DNA of 64,000 nt from Paramecium sonneborni. Its lineage: Eukaryota; Ciliophora; Oligohymenophorea; Peniculida; Parameciidae. Of this stretch, positions 12,228 to 24,209 are shown one piece after another (position 1 is the first letter of the stretch; each line of letters begins with the position of its first letter). The DNA is taken from contig CAJJDN010000088.1 of assembly GCA_905182985.1 (NCBI GenBank), positions 124,001 to 188,000 of the forward strand, given 5' to 3'. A program made the translations under genes and the position numbers. Under the pieces are notes generated by a model that was not told the origin of the DNA, ran no database searches, and saw nothing but the letters and a program-made list of their open reading frames with translations.

Positions 12228-13773
12228 TCATTGCCAAAAAACGTGTTATCTATTTTTTCCTACTTTATATTATATATTCCAAATTTTAAAACTAAAGGAT
12301 TTAACTGGATCAAGTGTCTCTTTGTAAAATAAATATATGTAATAAAATACAAGAAACTATAATATTAAATAAATTAATTACTTTATAGAAAAATAAGATG
12401 TAAGTGAGAACCAATACAATTTTTAATAGTAATGCAGAATTTTATCCCCATTCAGGATTATTATAATTTGTACTATTCCACCATGAGTGATATTATGATA
12501 ACCAAAGAATATCATAAATAATTGATGCAATTAAACCTAAGCCTACTAATTTAACATGTTCAGGTTCAAATCTATCCATAAAAACAGTGAATAATAAACC
12601 ATAACATATTAGCAAATCTAAAAAAGATGGTTTTGCTGAACATATAAAAAGAGTTATCAAACCATAAATAGAAAAGATGGTCATTCCTGATTCTAAATCA
12701 TTAGGTGCTTATGGATATTCATTTTCAGGTTAAGAATTTGCATGAGTTTAATTAATATCTATTTTTGATGTTATTAAAGGATCTGCAGCAACTTCAAATG
12801 GTTTCTTTTCTAAATTAAAGTTTATCTCTTATTAAATATTTGATTAACCATTTTAATTATTGATATTTTCTATCTAATTAAAAGGTCTTGTTAATAATTC
12901 ATATTATAGAGTAACTTGTTTATTTAATTCTGTCAGTTATTTAATTTTATCTTTAGTTAATCCAACTTAATTTTGGAGATATTCATTCTAATCTTAGAAT
13001 TGATATTACTCTATTTAGAATAAGTTAGACTTGCATATCTATAAAACATCCTACTTCTTTTCCTAATGGGTCCTTTAATTACAACTTTAAAGGTTTAAGC
13101 TATTCCTCTAATGAACTTATTGATATTTATGCTTATCCTAATAAAGTAGGCAATGTAGAATCACTTTATTTAGTACAGAATTATATAGTCAATATATACA
13201 TATTATTTGGAATCGAACTATTTTATAATCTAAAATAAGTCATACAATTCAATTTCTCTATTAAACTCAGGATTTATCATGTCAAAATGTTCAATAGGTT
13301 TTAATCTCTACGATTAAGTACCTAATGATACTTACAAATAACAATCAGAATATTAAATCTTTTTTGATATATTATTTGCACTATTAATCATAAGATAAAC
13401 ATATTTTATTTCACTCCTATTTGCTTTAATATTAAATTTTATTTTTACAAGTTGCTTATATTTATTATTATTTTCTTTCATAATTTTCTTCTAATGTATT
13501 GATATCTGACTTTATTTTTTCTAATTTGTTTCTCAAAATTATTATTGCACTATAAATTGTTTATGCCAAATCTTGCATTCGATAAATTTACTCATAATTT
13601 TTATTTATTGTTTTTTAGCATTATGCTAAAATCTCATTAAGAACATCACTATCCATATCTTAATTACCAATCATCTTATTCATTTTTTATTGAATCTCCT
13701 ATCCTGTAAGAACTGAATTTTTTTAATAATCAAATCTCTCAAATGTCCTTTCAATATGTTTTAGAGTTATCAT
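12228..13773 (-). CDS. C2-domain protein with C-terminal membrane segments
   Basis: 481 residues in five exons; introns of 25, 28, 22 and 25 nt. Residues 1-105 are a Gln/Lys coiled coil. Residues about 112-245 form a C2-type beta sandwich: KYVYLMINSANN, then SDCYLQVSLGTQ, then NPEFNREIEFSIPNNMYILT, then TLLGQAQISISSLEE and DPLGKEVGCF. The calcium-binding Asp set is incomplete, so a structural or calcium-independent C2 is likely. After a second coil, residues about 345-450 hold four hydrophobic segments, followed by a basic tail. The second intron falls within the C2 fold, and removing it joins its two halves. Membrane or vesicle tethering is inferred. Confidence 0.78.
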
Positions 13774-14141
13774 TCTAATTTATTTTATTTATTTTTATTA
13801 AAATCGTAAATTGCGGTTTATACAAATTTTAATAATCAATCTTTATTCTATCTCTCTTTATTTTCATTATCAATATTCTTTTAATACTCTTCAAAATAAG
13901 ATTTTTTCAATCCATATTATTTAATAGAAAGATCTTATTTACAAAAATAAAATTATCATAATTAATCAATAATAATTAGTAAATAAATTTATCTATAATA
14001 ATAATAATGAAAATAATAAAATTAAAATATAAGTAAATTAGTTTGAATCTCAATTTTCTTATTTAAATACCAATAATGATTAAAAATTGATAATGTTTTA
14101 TACTATTGAAATCTTTTTTAATGAATTATCTTTAGTTCTAA
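13774..14141. other. intergenic, nothing seen
   Basis: 368 bp of AT-rich spacer between two minus-strand genes. It should hold the promoter of the C2-domain gene. No frame with coding character. Confidence 0.45.
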
Positions 14142-15759
14142 TCATTTCTGGTATTTGTGTTATTATTATAATTTTATCAGTATTCTATTGTTTAAACTTA
14201 TAATTATTACTTTTACAATTCCTTCAATTCTAGAACCTATTTATTCTTTAAAAGCTTTTTCTTTTTTAAAAATACTTTTAAACTGTTTACAAAACAATTC
14301 ATTATTTTCTATTAAAAGAGGAGCTAACATTAATATATGTAAAACTCTTTTAGCATTATTATTTAAATTAATCTCAATTTTTAAGTGAAATTAACTTGTT
14401 TTAAAAATCTCCTTATTACTTAAACAATCTAACATCATTTCTATATTTTATGCATTGCATTCTAAAATGTCTTCACTATATTAATCTTTTATCTAAAATT
14501 TTGTTAGAGTTAATATCAAACTATTCACTTCAATCAATTAATTATTAAAATGAGAAAGGATCTTCGCTATATCACTTACTAAATTAACTATTAATCCTCT
14601 ATTTTTATCACAAAGCATTACTATCAATTTCTAAAATATATTCTATTTTTACATTGCAACTATCTGGCTTTTCTTTATCACATAATTTTCTAAGTTTCTC
14701 AACATTTTCAATTAAATCTTAATTATATATTAAATGATATTCTTGGCTATTAAAAGCATAACTCTTCAAAATTAAATCAATTTATTTATAAAGTGTACCT
14801 TTAATAAATAATTCTAATTAATTAAATAATTATTCATATTAATTAGCCCTTGAATTTTCTTTTCTTGAAAATATTTAATCAAATTTATAAAACTGACAAC
14901 GATATGGGTTAATCTTCTTAACTTTTTATTTTGAACTCGACCATAAATTAATTGAAGTATTTTCATTATTTAATTATTCATTAGTTTCAAATGACAACTA
15001 TTTTTAGTTCTTGACTTTGAAATATGGTTAGTAAGTTTAATCACATTCATTAGTTTTATTATAAAATATACAAAATGATCTAATTTTCTTTTTTTGACAA
15101 TAATATTGCTCCTAAATCAATTATAAACTAAACTATTTATTTTTGGCTTGACCTTATAGCACATAATTTTATAAATTATTTGTTTGATTTAATTTTTAAT
15201 ATTTCTCAAGTTCTACATTTACTACTTTCAATTCCTCCTATATTTAATATTATATTTTATATATATCTGCATATTCCTATGATTATTATTAATAAATTTA
15301 TTAATCCATTTAATTTATTTTTTTGAATTCTGTAATCAAATATTCTCCCTCCAATATTTACATACTTTGATGATTTGCATTAAAATCACTCTATAATCGA
15401 TTTAATATTTAATTTCTATCTGCTTATTGATTAATAAAATGATCAAGTTAACTATTTATAATTGAATTCATATCCTCCATTATTTTTTATTGTTACAATA
15501 AATCATTTTTTTGAATTTAATCATCAAGTTATCTATTCAAATTCACTAATTGATTCACTCTTCTTTGAGCTATACTTAATTCATCTTACTCTTAAACAAC
15601 CTCTATTTATATTCCTTTTTGTTCTTTTTCAGTGCTTTTTTTTAAATATGTCTTTTAGAGTTCTTGATAATAACAATTATGAAGAACAGATTTATCAAGC
15701 ATATCTAATTTTTAGACTAAAGCAGCCCTTTTTGATGCATTTTTTCGAGCACTATCCAT
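14142..15759 (-). CDS. coiled-coil protein with degenerate kinesin-like C-terminal domain
   Basis: 531 residues with one 22-nt intron. Residues 1-225 are Gln-rich coiled coil. Near residue 237 the string KKKIRSFCIFYN lines up with the start of the kinesin motor fold (usual G-x-I-R-V-F-C-R-V-R-P). About 60 residues on, YRCQFYKFDQIFSRKEN matches the kinesin F-x-F-D-x-V-F strand. Where the P-loop should follow there is no G-x-x-x-x-G-K-T/S, and I see no switch I or II. This looks like a catalytically dead motor domain at the C-terminal end of a stalk, as in the Vik1/Cik1 partners of kinesin-14. The gene is certain; the homology is a moderate inference. Confidence 0.7.
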
Positions 15760-16073
15760 TTTATAATTAAATTTGAATTAGAATATATTAATCTTAATTA
15801 AATGAAGAATTAATAATATAAATTAAACAAACTTGATCATCGGAACATCAATTGAAAAACTTTAAAAATTTTGAAATCTAAATTTAAAACTCTTATACAT
15901 ATGTTCATGAAAACAAATAATAAATTAATTTTAACGACTAGTCATAATATTATTAATTAAATTATATGAATTAGGAGGTACTTCCTTAATAGAGTAGTTA
16001 TCGATAAAATTATAATGCTTAACAAAGTAGAAGAGAGATATCCTCTAAATTATCTTAAAATTTATAACCCATT
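15760..16073. other. intergenic, includes start of a duplicated contig end
   Basis: 314 bp between divergent genes. From 15981 the sequence belongs to the 1122-bp stretch that recurs at 17104. No gene is seen. Confidence 0.5.
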
Positions 16074-17102
16074 ATGCCTATTTGTTTAAAACAAAGCACT
16101 TATAATGAAAATGAAGTTCCATAAGAATTTGATGGAGAAAAAAGCATTTATAAAAGTTTCATAGATGATTATTACAGTGTAAGATCTAATTTTCCTAATT
16201 CTCCTTCAATAAAATTTCAAAAGAAAAAAATATTTGATGATATTCAGATTCCTTCTTAGAAGACAAGTTAAATAAAGACAAGATAAATTTTAAATGAAAA
16301 GTAATTAACTAATAATTAAGAAATTTATCAAACTTATTAATAAATATCAGAAAGAGAAGCTATGTTAATTCAGTAGCATCCTTATTTTGAAAATTAAGTC
16401 AAATTACTTTAAATTGATTAGTAGTAACAATTTAAATTAGAATGTCTAAAAGATTCAGATAAGGAGAGTTTAATTGTTTTTAAAAACCAACAAATTCTTA
16501 TAACAATTAAAAGATAGAATTTAAATAAGAATATTTTAATTTGTTAATTAACATTTTAAAACATTGGTACTACTTCCATTCCAATATTAGATATACTTTA
16601 CTATAATGATTAAAGTAATTAATTATTTTATTTTTTTAGCATTAAGATTATCAAAAGAAAATGATTGTATTAAATAATTAACTCCAGGTTATGGTTAAAT
16701 GAGTACTATTAATATTGAGATTGTAAATGTTCCTTTTACTGTAATTAATGTGTCAATAGAATATAACAATTAATTTTTTAAAACCTACTTACCAATTACA
16801 ATGTTGAATTTCATTTAAGATTATCAAACAACATTATCTCGTAGTATAAAGCATCATAAATATTATAATAAATTAATCTTAAATAAAAAAGGTTGGAATA
16901 TTGAGAGTAGAATAATAATTGGTAATATTTTAAATTCTGAAGTTGAAATAAGAGTTGAAAATGAAAATAACTAACTAATTTTGTATTGTCATAGTGACAT
17001 AGAACAATTAAATTGGTAGATTTTGAATACACTTTATGTTTTATTTGATTTATGAATATTTATATGTTGAATACTATTTTATTATTTAATATTATATTTG
17101 TA
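15981..17102. repeat. 1122-bp perfect direct repeat, copy 1 (assembly overlap)
   Basis: Identical to 17104-18225 with only a single n (17103) between the copies. The repeat contains one whole gene. Perfect identity over AT-rich intergenic DNA plus the n at the junction indicates unmerged contig ends. Confidence 0.93.
16074..17055 (+). CDS. adaptin-appendage-like protein (copy 1, probably the same locus as copy 2)
   Basis: 318 residues with one 25-nt intron. Residues 1-120 are polar and Gln-rich. From about residue 140 the sequence reads like the beta-sandwich ear of adaptor-complex large subunits: ILICQLTFQNIGTTSIPILD, then LTPGYGQMSTINIEIVNVPF, then a YLPITMLNFIQ stretch like the platform subdomain (usual L-P-V-x-x-x-K-F). 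The trunk domain expected of a full alpha, beta or gamma adaptin is absent, so this would be a stand-alone ear or a very diverged relative. A role in clathrin-type trafficking is inference. This is the first of two identical copies; see the repeat entries. Confidence 0.6.
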
Positions 17103-17103
17103 N

Positions 17104-18225
17104 CTTCCTTAATAGAGTAGTTATCGATAAAATTATAATGCTTAACAAAGTAGAAGAGAGATATCCTCTAAATTATCTTAAAATTTATAACCCATTATGC
17201 CTATTTGTTTAAAACAAAGCACTTATAATGAAAATGAAGTTCCATAAGAATTTGATGGAGAAAAAAGCATTTATAAAAGTTTCATAGATGATTATTACAG
17301 TGTAAGATCTAATTTTCCTAATTCTCCTTCAATAAAATTTCAAAAGAAAAAAATATTTGATGATATTCAGATTCCTTCTTAGAAGACAAGTTAAATAAAG
17401 ACAAGATAAATTTTAAATGAAAAGTAATTAACTAATAATTAAGAAATTTATCAAACTTATTAATAAATATCAGAAAGAGAAGCTATGTTAATTCAGTAGC
17501 ATCCTTATTTTGAAAATTAAGTCAAATTACTTTAAATTGATTAGTAGTAACAATTTAAATTAGAATGTCTAAAAGATTCAGATAAGGAGAGTTTAATTGT
17601 TTTTAAAAACCAACAAATTCTTATAACAATTAAAAGATAGAATTTAAATAAGAATATTTTAATTTGTTAATTAACATTTTAAAACATTGGTACTACTTCC
17701 ATTCCAATATTAGATATACTTTACTATAATGATTAAAGTAATTAATTATTTTATTTTTTTAGCATTAAGATTATCAAAAGAAAATGATTGTATTAAATAA
17801 TTAACTCCAGGTTATGGTTAAATGAGTACTATTAATATTGAGATTGTAAATGTTCCTTTTACTGTAATTAATGTGTCAATAGAATATAACAATTAATTTT
17901 TTAAAACCTACTTACCAATTACAATGTTGAATTTCATTTAAGATTATCAAACAACATTATCTCGTAGTATAAAGCATCATAAATATTATAATAAATTAAT
18001 CTTAAATAAAAAAGGTTGGAATATTGAGAGTAGAATAATAATTGGTAATATTTTAAATTCTGAAGTTGAAATAAGAGTTGAAAATGAAAATAACTAACTA
18101 ATTTTGTATTGTCATAGTGACATAGAACAATTAAATTGGTAGATTTTGAATACACTTTATGTTTTATTTGATTTATGAATATTTATATGTTGAATACTAT
18201 TTTATTATTTAATATTATATTTGTA
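17104..18225. repeat. 1122-bp perfect direct repeat, copy 2 (assembly overlap)
   Basis: Second copy of 15981-17102, following the single n at 17103. The unique sequence resumes at 18226. In the real chromosome only one copy is expected. Confidence 0.93.
17197..18178 (+). CDS. adaptin-appendage-like protein (copy 2 of the assembly duplication)
   Basis: Base-for-base the same gene as at 16074, shifted by 1123 bases, with the same 25-nt intron and the same TGA. It should not be counted as a second paralogue. Its right flank continues into unique sequence leading to the RING-H2 gene, so this copy shows the true downstream neighbour and copy 1 the true upstream neighbour. Confidence 0.6.
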
Positions 18226-18307
18226 GTGAAAGATCTTAAATATTTTAGAATTTAATGTTAGTAAATATTGCTGAATAACTTGTTTATTTAAAAATAAAAA
18301 TGAATTA

Positions 18308-19866
18308 ATGATTCTTTTGATGCTTTTTTTAATTATTTTCACATTATTAATTAATACCTTTGCTATAATTACTCTGACAATAGATAAACAATATTAAGAG
18401 AGTAAAACAATATAAAAATTGATCCAATCTTAATACTAAGTCATTTAGAATATTCAAAATGCAACATTCTATTTTTAACCTTTCTAAACAGATTAAGATA
18501 AATATATTACAGTTGAGTATGAAGTATAGTTTTTATGAATAGATTAATTTTTGGGTATCCTTAAGATGGAAATGTTAATTTAGAGTTTTCAATAACAAAA
18601 AATAAGGAAAATAATACTAGTTCTCAGAACAATGTATTTTATGATATGAATGGAAAATATTTGTATAAGTCTTATTAAATGATTCGAATAAACCCATATA
18701 CTTTTAATAACAATGATAAATTCTACATTGATGTTAATATACTTGATAGCAGCTTTACAGATTATTAATATTTAATTAAAATAACTAAAAATTAGAAAAG
18801 GTTATGCCCAAATTAATGTGGAAATTAATAATCAGGATTGTGCAATACAGAAATTGGAGTTTGTTCTTGCAATTCTAAATTTATTGATCTAGATTGTTCA
18901 AAAGTAGCTTAAAGTTTATCTTTGAAATAACCTCTTTAGAATATAGTGATAAAAAAATAGGAATACTTTTATTTTGAAAGAGAATAATAAATATCTAATA
19001 TAACCTTAGAATTGGGTTTAATGAGTTCCCAATATAAAGTTTCAGATGTTGAAGTATATATAATGTATGAAAACTTTGAATTAGGATTACCAAATCATAA
19101 TTTTTATGATTATTATATTTCTTTATCAAATTAATCTTCTTATTCCTAAGTATTAGATTTACAATCATTAATTTTTGATTCAGATATTGATAGATTTTAA
19201 AGATTATTGATTACAATTAATTCAAAATAACCAGCAATTATATATCTTTCAATCAAAATTTCAATTTCTGAAGGATCTTTTGACATAGATTCAAGTTTGG
19301 TAATTGTATATGTTCTTGTTTCAATAGCAATTATATTATTATTAGGTTGGATTTTAATTTTAATAGTAAGATATAAAAGAAGTTCAAGAGTTCATGATGA
19401 ATCTAATCCTATTTAAAATCCTCAAAATAATACTAATAATAATAATAGAAGAAATTAAGGTTCTTTAGATAAGAAAATTATAGATGAATATATGCCAAAA
19501 TTATAATATTTTTAGATTTTAGAATTTCCATAATTTTTAGAATTAGAAGTTTAGGAAACATGTTCTGTATGTTTATTAGAATATTAAAAATATGCTTATT
19601 GTAGATTTACTCCATGTAATCATATTTTTCATTCAGATTGTTTAGAATAATGGATTATAAAACATGAGAACTGTCCTTTATGTAGATGTGCTTTAGATTT
19701 AAAGACATTATAAGAATTATTAATTTAAAATGCTAATATTACTTTTAATTCATCTTAATAAAAAAATTTATAAAAAAAATAAAGTACTGGAGTTTAAAGT
19801 CAATTATTTTCTAATGCTCAAACTGAATTAAGAATGATTGCTCCTAATTAAATGATTAGTCAATGA
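18308..19866 (+). CDS. transmembrane RING-H2 E3 ubiquitin ligase
   Basis: 510 residues with one 26-nt intron. Residues 1-20 are a signal peptide (MILLMLFLIIFTLLINTFA). The lumenal or extracellular part has beta-rich regions and a Cys cluster near residue 160 (CPNQCGNQQSGLCNTE, then CSCNSKFIDLDC), resembling an EGF-like fold. A single TM helix lies at about 322-345, followed by basic residues. The cytosolic tail has a complete RING-H2 at about 410-452: C-S-V-C, a C-N-H-I-F-H block, then C-L-E-Q-W and C-P-L-C. This is the Goliath/GRAIL-like layout of secretory or endosomal membrane E3s, although no PA domain is evident. Substrates are unknown. Confidence 0.87.
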
Positions 19867-19926
19867 TAAAACTATTATCTATTTTTTGAATTAATTAATT
19901 TATAAAAAATATATAATTTATAATCA

Positions 19927-20280
19927 ATGGGTGATTAATCACACTGGGAAGTTAATGATCATAATGAAATTTATATTATCAAAGCTGAATCTATGAAGAA
20001 ATCATATGATGGAATTGTAAAAAAATTATAAAAGGAAAGAGTTAAATATGTTAAATAATAATCATCTAATGAAGAACACTAACCAATTTCAAATCTTATT
20101 TAATAATTCTCTTAACTAAAATAAGAATTTATAATGAAGTATCAAACCAAAACATCTATGTAAAGAGGTTAATTGAAACTTAAGAAAAGAGTAGAATTAG
20201 TTTAAGAGTAACTTAAAGAATAAAGTAAAATGCAACAATAGTAATAATAACAATAATAAATAAATTAGTTAAAAAAATGA
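19927..20280 (+). CDS. 117-residue helical protein with poly-Gln tail
   Basis: An intronless frame starts MGDQSHWEVNDHNEIYIIKA and is helical and charged. It ends in a run of Gln encoded mainly by TAA and TAG, interrupted by CAA. It lies 60 bp downstream of the RING-H2 gene and converges with the next minus-strand gene. I do not recognise a family. The first 100 residues have balanced composition, which supports a real gene. Confidence 0.6.
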
Positions 20281-20324
20281 CTTGAATTATAATTTATTAA
20301 GTTATCTTGTAGTAATCAATACTA

Positions 20325-20978
20325 TCAATTAATATATTTCATATGTATGTGAGTTTATGATCTTTGTCTTGAAGGCAAAGGTTAATTTAATTTTCTAACC
20401 GACGAATAATTCTATTAACTATTTTATTATTTTTATTGACTTGTTGTTCTCTAATTGTTTATCAATCCTTAATTATTTTCCTTATTGTTATTATAATGAA
20501 TAGAATTTTCTCTATGACCAAATAAAGCTTTTACACTGATTACATCTTTATGAGGCTAACCTTCATTCATTATTTAGCTTTATTGTAAATTTCGCGCCTT
20601 TTAATCAGACCCTTATAAAGTTGTTCCAGATCTTTGTAATGTATTATAGGAAGGTTATTAAGATTATTTTTAAGGATTCTTTTATATCATTTATATTTAT
20701 TAATTGAGAGTGTCAAAATTTTATTAAATTTTTTGCAGGTTGTCTAATTATTTAAGTAATTTGACTAATTCAGTTTTTGATATTAAATAGAAATCAAATT
20801 AATCTGAATTATTGATCTATCCTTAAAAATAACCAACTTTTTAATCGAATATATTTGTATGATCAGTAAAAAATGAATGGATATTAGGAATTGACATTTC
20901 TTCTGTTTTGAGATTAAGTGTATTTTACTCTTCCTGATTAGGACTAAAAGATAAATAAATATGATCTATAGGTTCCAT
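20325..20978 (-). CDS. unrecognised Gln/Asn-rich protein, 217 residues
   Basis: A single uninterrupted frame with many TAA Gln codons. The N-terminal 60 residues are mixed (for example IPNIHSFFTDHTNIFDQKVG), a short coil follows, and the C-terminal half is low-complexity Gln/Asn/Ser. It ends with a Ser/Arg/Gln patch. No domain is recognised. The divergent URM1 gene starts 72 bp away, so the two may share a promoter region. Confidence 0.6.
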
Positions 20979-21050
20979 TTAATATTTTCTGAAATCTATC
21001 TATTTTTCGTTATTATTCAGTTAAAACATTATTAATATTTAATTAATAAA

Positions 21051-21335
21051 ATGAAAATTATAGTTGATTTTGGTGGTGGATTAGATGTTTGTTTTGAAAA
21101 TAAAAAGGAGCTAATCTTGGAATTCGAAGAATAATAAATTAAAATGACTGATGTTATAAATAGACTAAAAACACTTTGTAACCCTAAGAAATTGGATTTT
21201 TTCTATACTCAATAACTTCGACCAGGTATACTTGTTTTAATTAATGATGCTGATTGGGAATTAGAAGATAAAGAAGAAGCACAATTATAACATAATGATA
21301 GAGTTAGCTTTATTTCTACATTACATGGAGGATGA
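21051..21335 (+). CDS. URM1: ubiquitin-related modifier 1
   Basis: 94 residues, no intron. The N-terminus KIIVDFGGGLDVCF and the C-terminal half (LRPGILVLINDADWEL, then DRVSFISTLHGG) match the Urm1 family closely. The chain ends exactly at Gly-Gly before TGA, as needed for activation by the Uba4/MOCS3 enzyme; no C-terminal extension has to be trimmed. Urm1 acts as the sulfur carrier for 2-thiolation of tRNA wobble uridine and as a protein modifier (urmylation). Length agrees with the family (about 95-100 residues). Confidence 0.96.
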
Positions 21336-21413
21336 TTTAAAATAAAATGTTTATTACAAATTGTATTGGTAAATATATAAATTCTTTCATTATTATATTA
21401 AATAAAGATTAAT

Positions 21414-22644
21414 TCAGATTTTTATTTTTGTTTATGATTTCTTAGAACCATATATAAATCGATCCATTTTTTCATTCTTTTCCATTTATTGATTCAATTA
21501 TTTAGTTAATGATAACTTTTCTTTCTAAAATAATTCATTTTCTTTCTGATATATAGTTATTTCTGATTATAAATTTTTTATTTCTTTCTTCATTGCTTCA
21601 CAATCATCTTTACTTTATGTATATTTTATTCTAATATTTAAATTAACTATTACTTTAATTCCTCATATTATTATTATTCATATTATAATTTTTTTTACCA
21701 TACAACTTCAATTTCTTTAAGTGTATTTTACAATTATTAGATTTACTATTGAAGAGATTAAATTTATTCCGTCTTTCCTAATAATTTTTATTTAAATTCT
21801 TCCATCTATAAAGCACAATCATTTTTCATTATTGTAATGTTTTTATCAAATTCTTACTAAAATTCTTTCTTCATTTTAATTTATTGATTTTCAGAATCTA
21901 TTAAAATTTACTCTTCACTGAATTTTCTTCTTTCAATTTCTGCTCTTAATTGAGAAATCGTTTATTAAGATTCCTATTATTTAATTTAATGAACATTTCT
22001 TAGAAAATATATATTAATAAAAAATACCTTAATTCCTCTAATTTGGATTATAGAGAATTATTAAATTATGTTTCACTATCAATTTAAGAGATATATTAAG
22101 CTATTTTGTCATCATAGGATTTTTTTAATTTATTAATTTCATTAATTTGTTCTTCTTATTTTTTGAATATTTCATCTTATGCTTTAATTAATTAATCTCT
22201 CATTTTTGATAAATTTTCTTTATGTTTGTTTTCTATATTGTCAATATGTTATTTCAATAAATTAATTGTATTCTCTTACTCTTGTAATTTAATTTTGTAT
22301 TTAAGTTCTATAGATTTAATTTAATTATTATTTAACTATTCATCATTGTTAAAATAATTTGTATTTTCTTCATTTTTTTTAATTCTTGATCGTAAAATGG
22401 AACTCAAATGAGGAGTGGTTTCCTGTTATTTTTCAGGAGTGACTGATTTAGTTCTTTCTTCATTTATAACCATTTGATCATATGGAATAATTTATTTTTA
22501 GTGATCTATTTCATTATGTAAAGCTGAATCACAATGATAACATAATTTTGTTGGTTCATTTTCATTACAATCAAAACATTTTATAGTTGCAGGTTTGATA
22601 TTACAATTGAAACATCTAACGAATTTCCTTTAATTTTGATTCAT
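21414..22644 (-). CDS. B-box-type zinc finger and coiled-coil protein
   Basis: 392 residues; two introns of 29 and 23 nt. Residues 8-55 have a zinc-finger pattern: C-F-N-C, C-F-D-C, C-Y-H-C, then two His (L-H-N and D-H-Q), close to a B-box. The rest is almost continuous Gln/Glu/Lys coiled coil to the C-terminus. The architecture is TRIM-like without a RING, so ligase activity is not expected. It sits 23 bp downstream of the DnaJ gene on the same strand. Self-association through the coil is inferred. Confidence 0.75.
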
Positions 22645-22667
22645 ATTTTTTATAATAAAACAAAAAC

Positions 22668-23952
22668 TCAAAATATTGAGCAATCAATTCCATTTTCATT
22701 TAATTCATCATCATCATTTTCTTCAATTTTTACCTAATGCTTTTCAAAATCTTGAATTGAAAAGTCTTCTAATTAAATACAATTTAATTTAGGTGTAAAA
22801 GATGGCCCTGGCAAAATCTTCAAATTATCTTATAAATATACTTGTGCTAATTTTTAAATAACATCCTTATCAAGTTCTTTAGGGAAATCGATATAAAATT
22901 AGATATGTAAATCACCAAAATGAAGTTCATCTTTAAATGTTGGTAAACCTTTCTCTTTTATAGTTAATATTTAATTAGGTTTAATTACTTTATCAGTCGT
23001 AATGTTAATTATCTTTGAATCCAAAGTTTATAATTCTAAATTAACACCAACTAAGGCTTCCTTTAAAGATATTATCTATTGATAAAATAAATCAGTTGCT
23101 TTTCGAATAAATTTAGGATCTTATTCAATTTCAAGATAAACATGAATATCTCCTGTTTCATATCCAGTCTAAATTGATGATAAGTTTAATAGAATACTTT
23201 AGAATTTCCTTTTCCATATAGTTTAACACAATATCCATCAGGAACACCCTTTTCAATAGGTATTTCTATTTCAACCATTTCCTCAACATTTCCTAATCCT
23301 TTACATATCTTACATTCATCCTCTTTTGATATAGCCTTTCCTTTTCTATAATAATATATTATATAAAATACCCTTTACAATCAGGACATGGTGCTTATTA
23401 TAACATATTTATTCCAGGTTAAACTTCAACTACCATCTAAACTATTTTATGTCCTTTACATGAAGTACATGTTACTGATTATTTACCACCATATCCTTAA
23501 CATTCTTTACAAGATCTTTTGATATCATTTAAGATCTTTTTATGATATGCACCTAAAGCTACATCTCTAAGACTTATTTTATGATTAACTTTATAAGGCT
23601 CACACTTTTTGAATTAATTACTCTTCACATTTAATTATTAAAGTAATCCTTTTTTTCCATATTTATCATACACTTTCTTTTTTTCAGGATCTGATAAAAC
23701 TTCATTTGCTTTTTAAATTAATTAAAATTTTTATGAATCTCCTCCTTTTCTATCAGGATGATATTTCTTCGCTAAATTTTTATATGCTTATTTAACAGTA
23801 GCTAAATCTGATTAAGGTTCAATTTCTAATATTTCATATAGTTCTTTATTATCTACATCTTGAGATTAAAATTAATCTTCAAAATCATCATCAAAATCTG
23901 CATCTTAAAAAGCAAACTGACCAAAAGCTCCAGGAAAAGGTATCCCAAACAT
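22668..23952 (-). CDS. type I (DnaJA) Hsp40 co-chaperone
   Basis: 409 residues; introns of 26 and 29 nt, the first inside the third zinc repeat. The J domain (about residues 38-105) has the HPD motif (KKYHPDRKGG). The cysteine-rich zinc region has C-K-E-C-Q-G-Y-G, C-T-S-C-K-G, C-P-D-C-K-G and C-K-I-C-K-G-L-G repeats. The two beta-barrel substrate domains follow. The usual Gly/Phe linker after the J domain is short, while a Phe/Gly-containing acidic patch sits at the N-terminus instead. The C-terminus ends C-S-I-F, so the classic CaaX farnesylation box is present as C-S-I-F in form. The protein stimulates Hsp70 ATPase and delivers clients. Confidence 0.92.
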
Positions 23953-24209
23953 TAATTTCAAAATAAAATTTATATAAATAATTACTATAATAGATTTATT
24001 CAAAATTTATTATGAATTCTCATATTATATTTTTTAAATAAATACTCAATTTACAAGTTGCTTATTTTCTTATTTGAGATTCATTCAAAAAGTTCATCAA
24101 TTCTATAAATAATTATTAAAATTTGATAGATTTTTAATTAGATTTTCTGTATTCATTTTTTGTTTTGTTATATTAATAATTATAATTTAGTTGAAACTTA
24201 AAATAAATA

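Noticed and set aside
16811..18155. Two identical 73-codon minus-strand frames
   Set aside because: Antisense to the adaptin-like gene and present twice only because of the assembly duplication.
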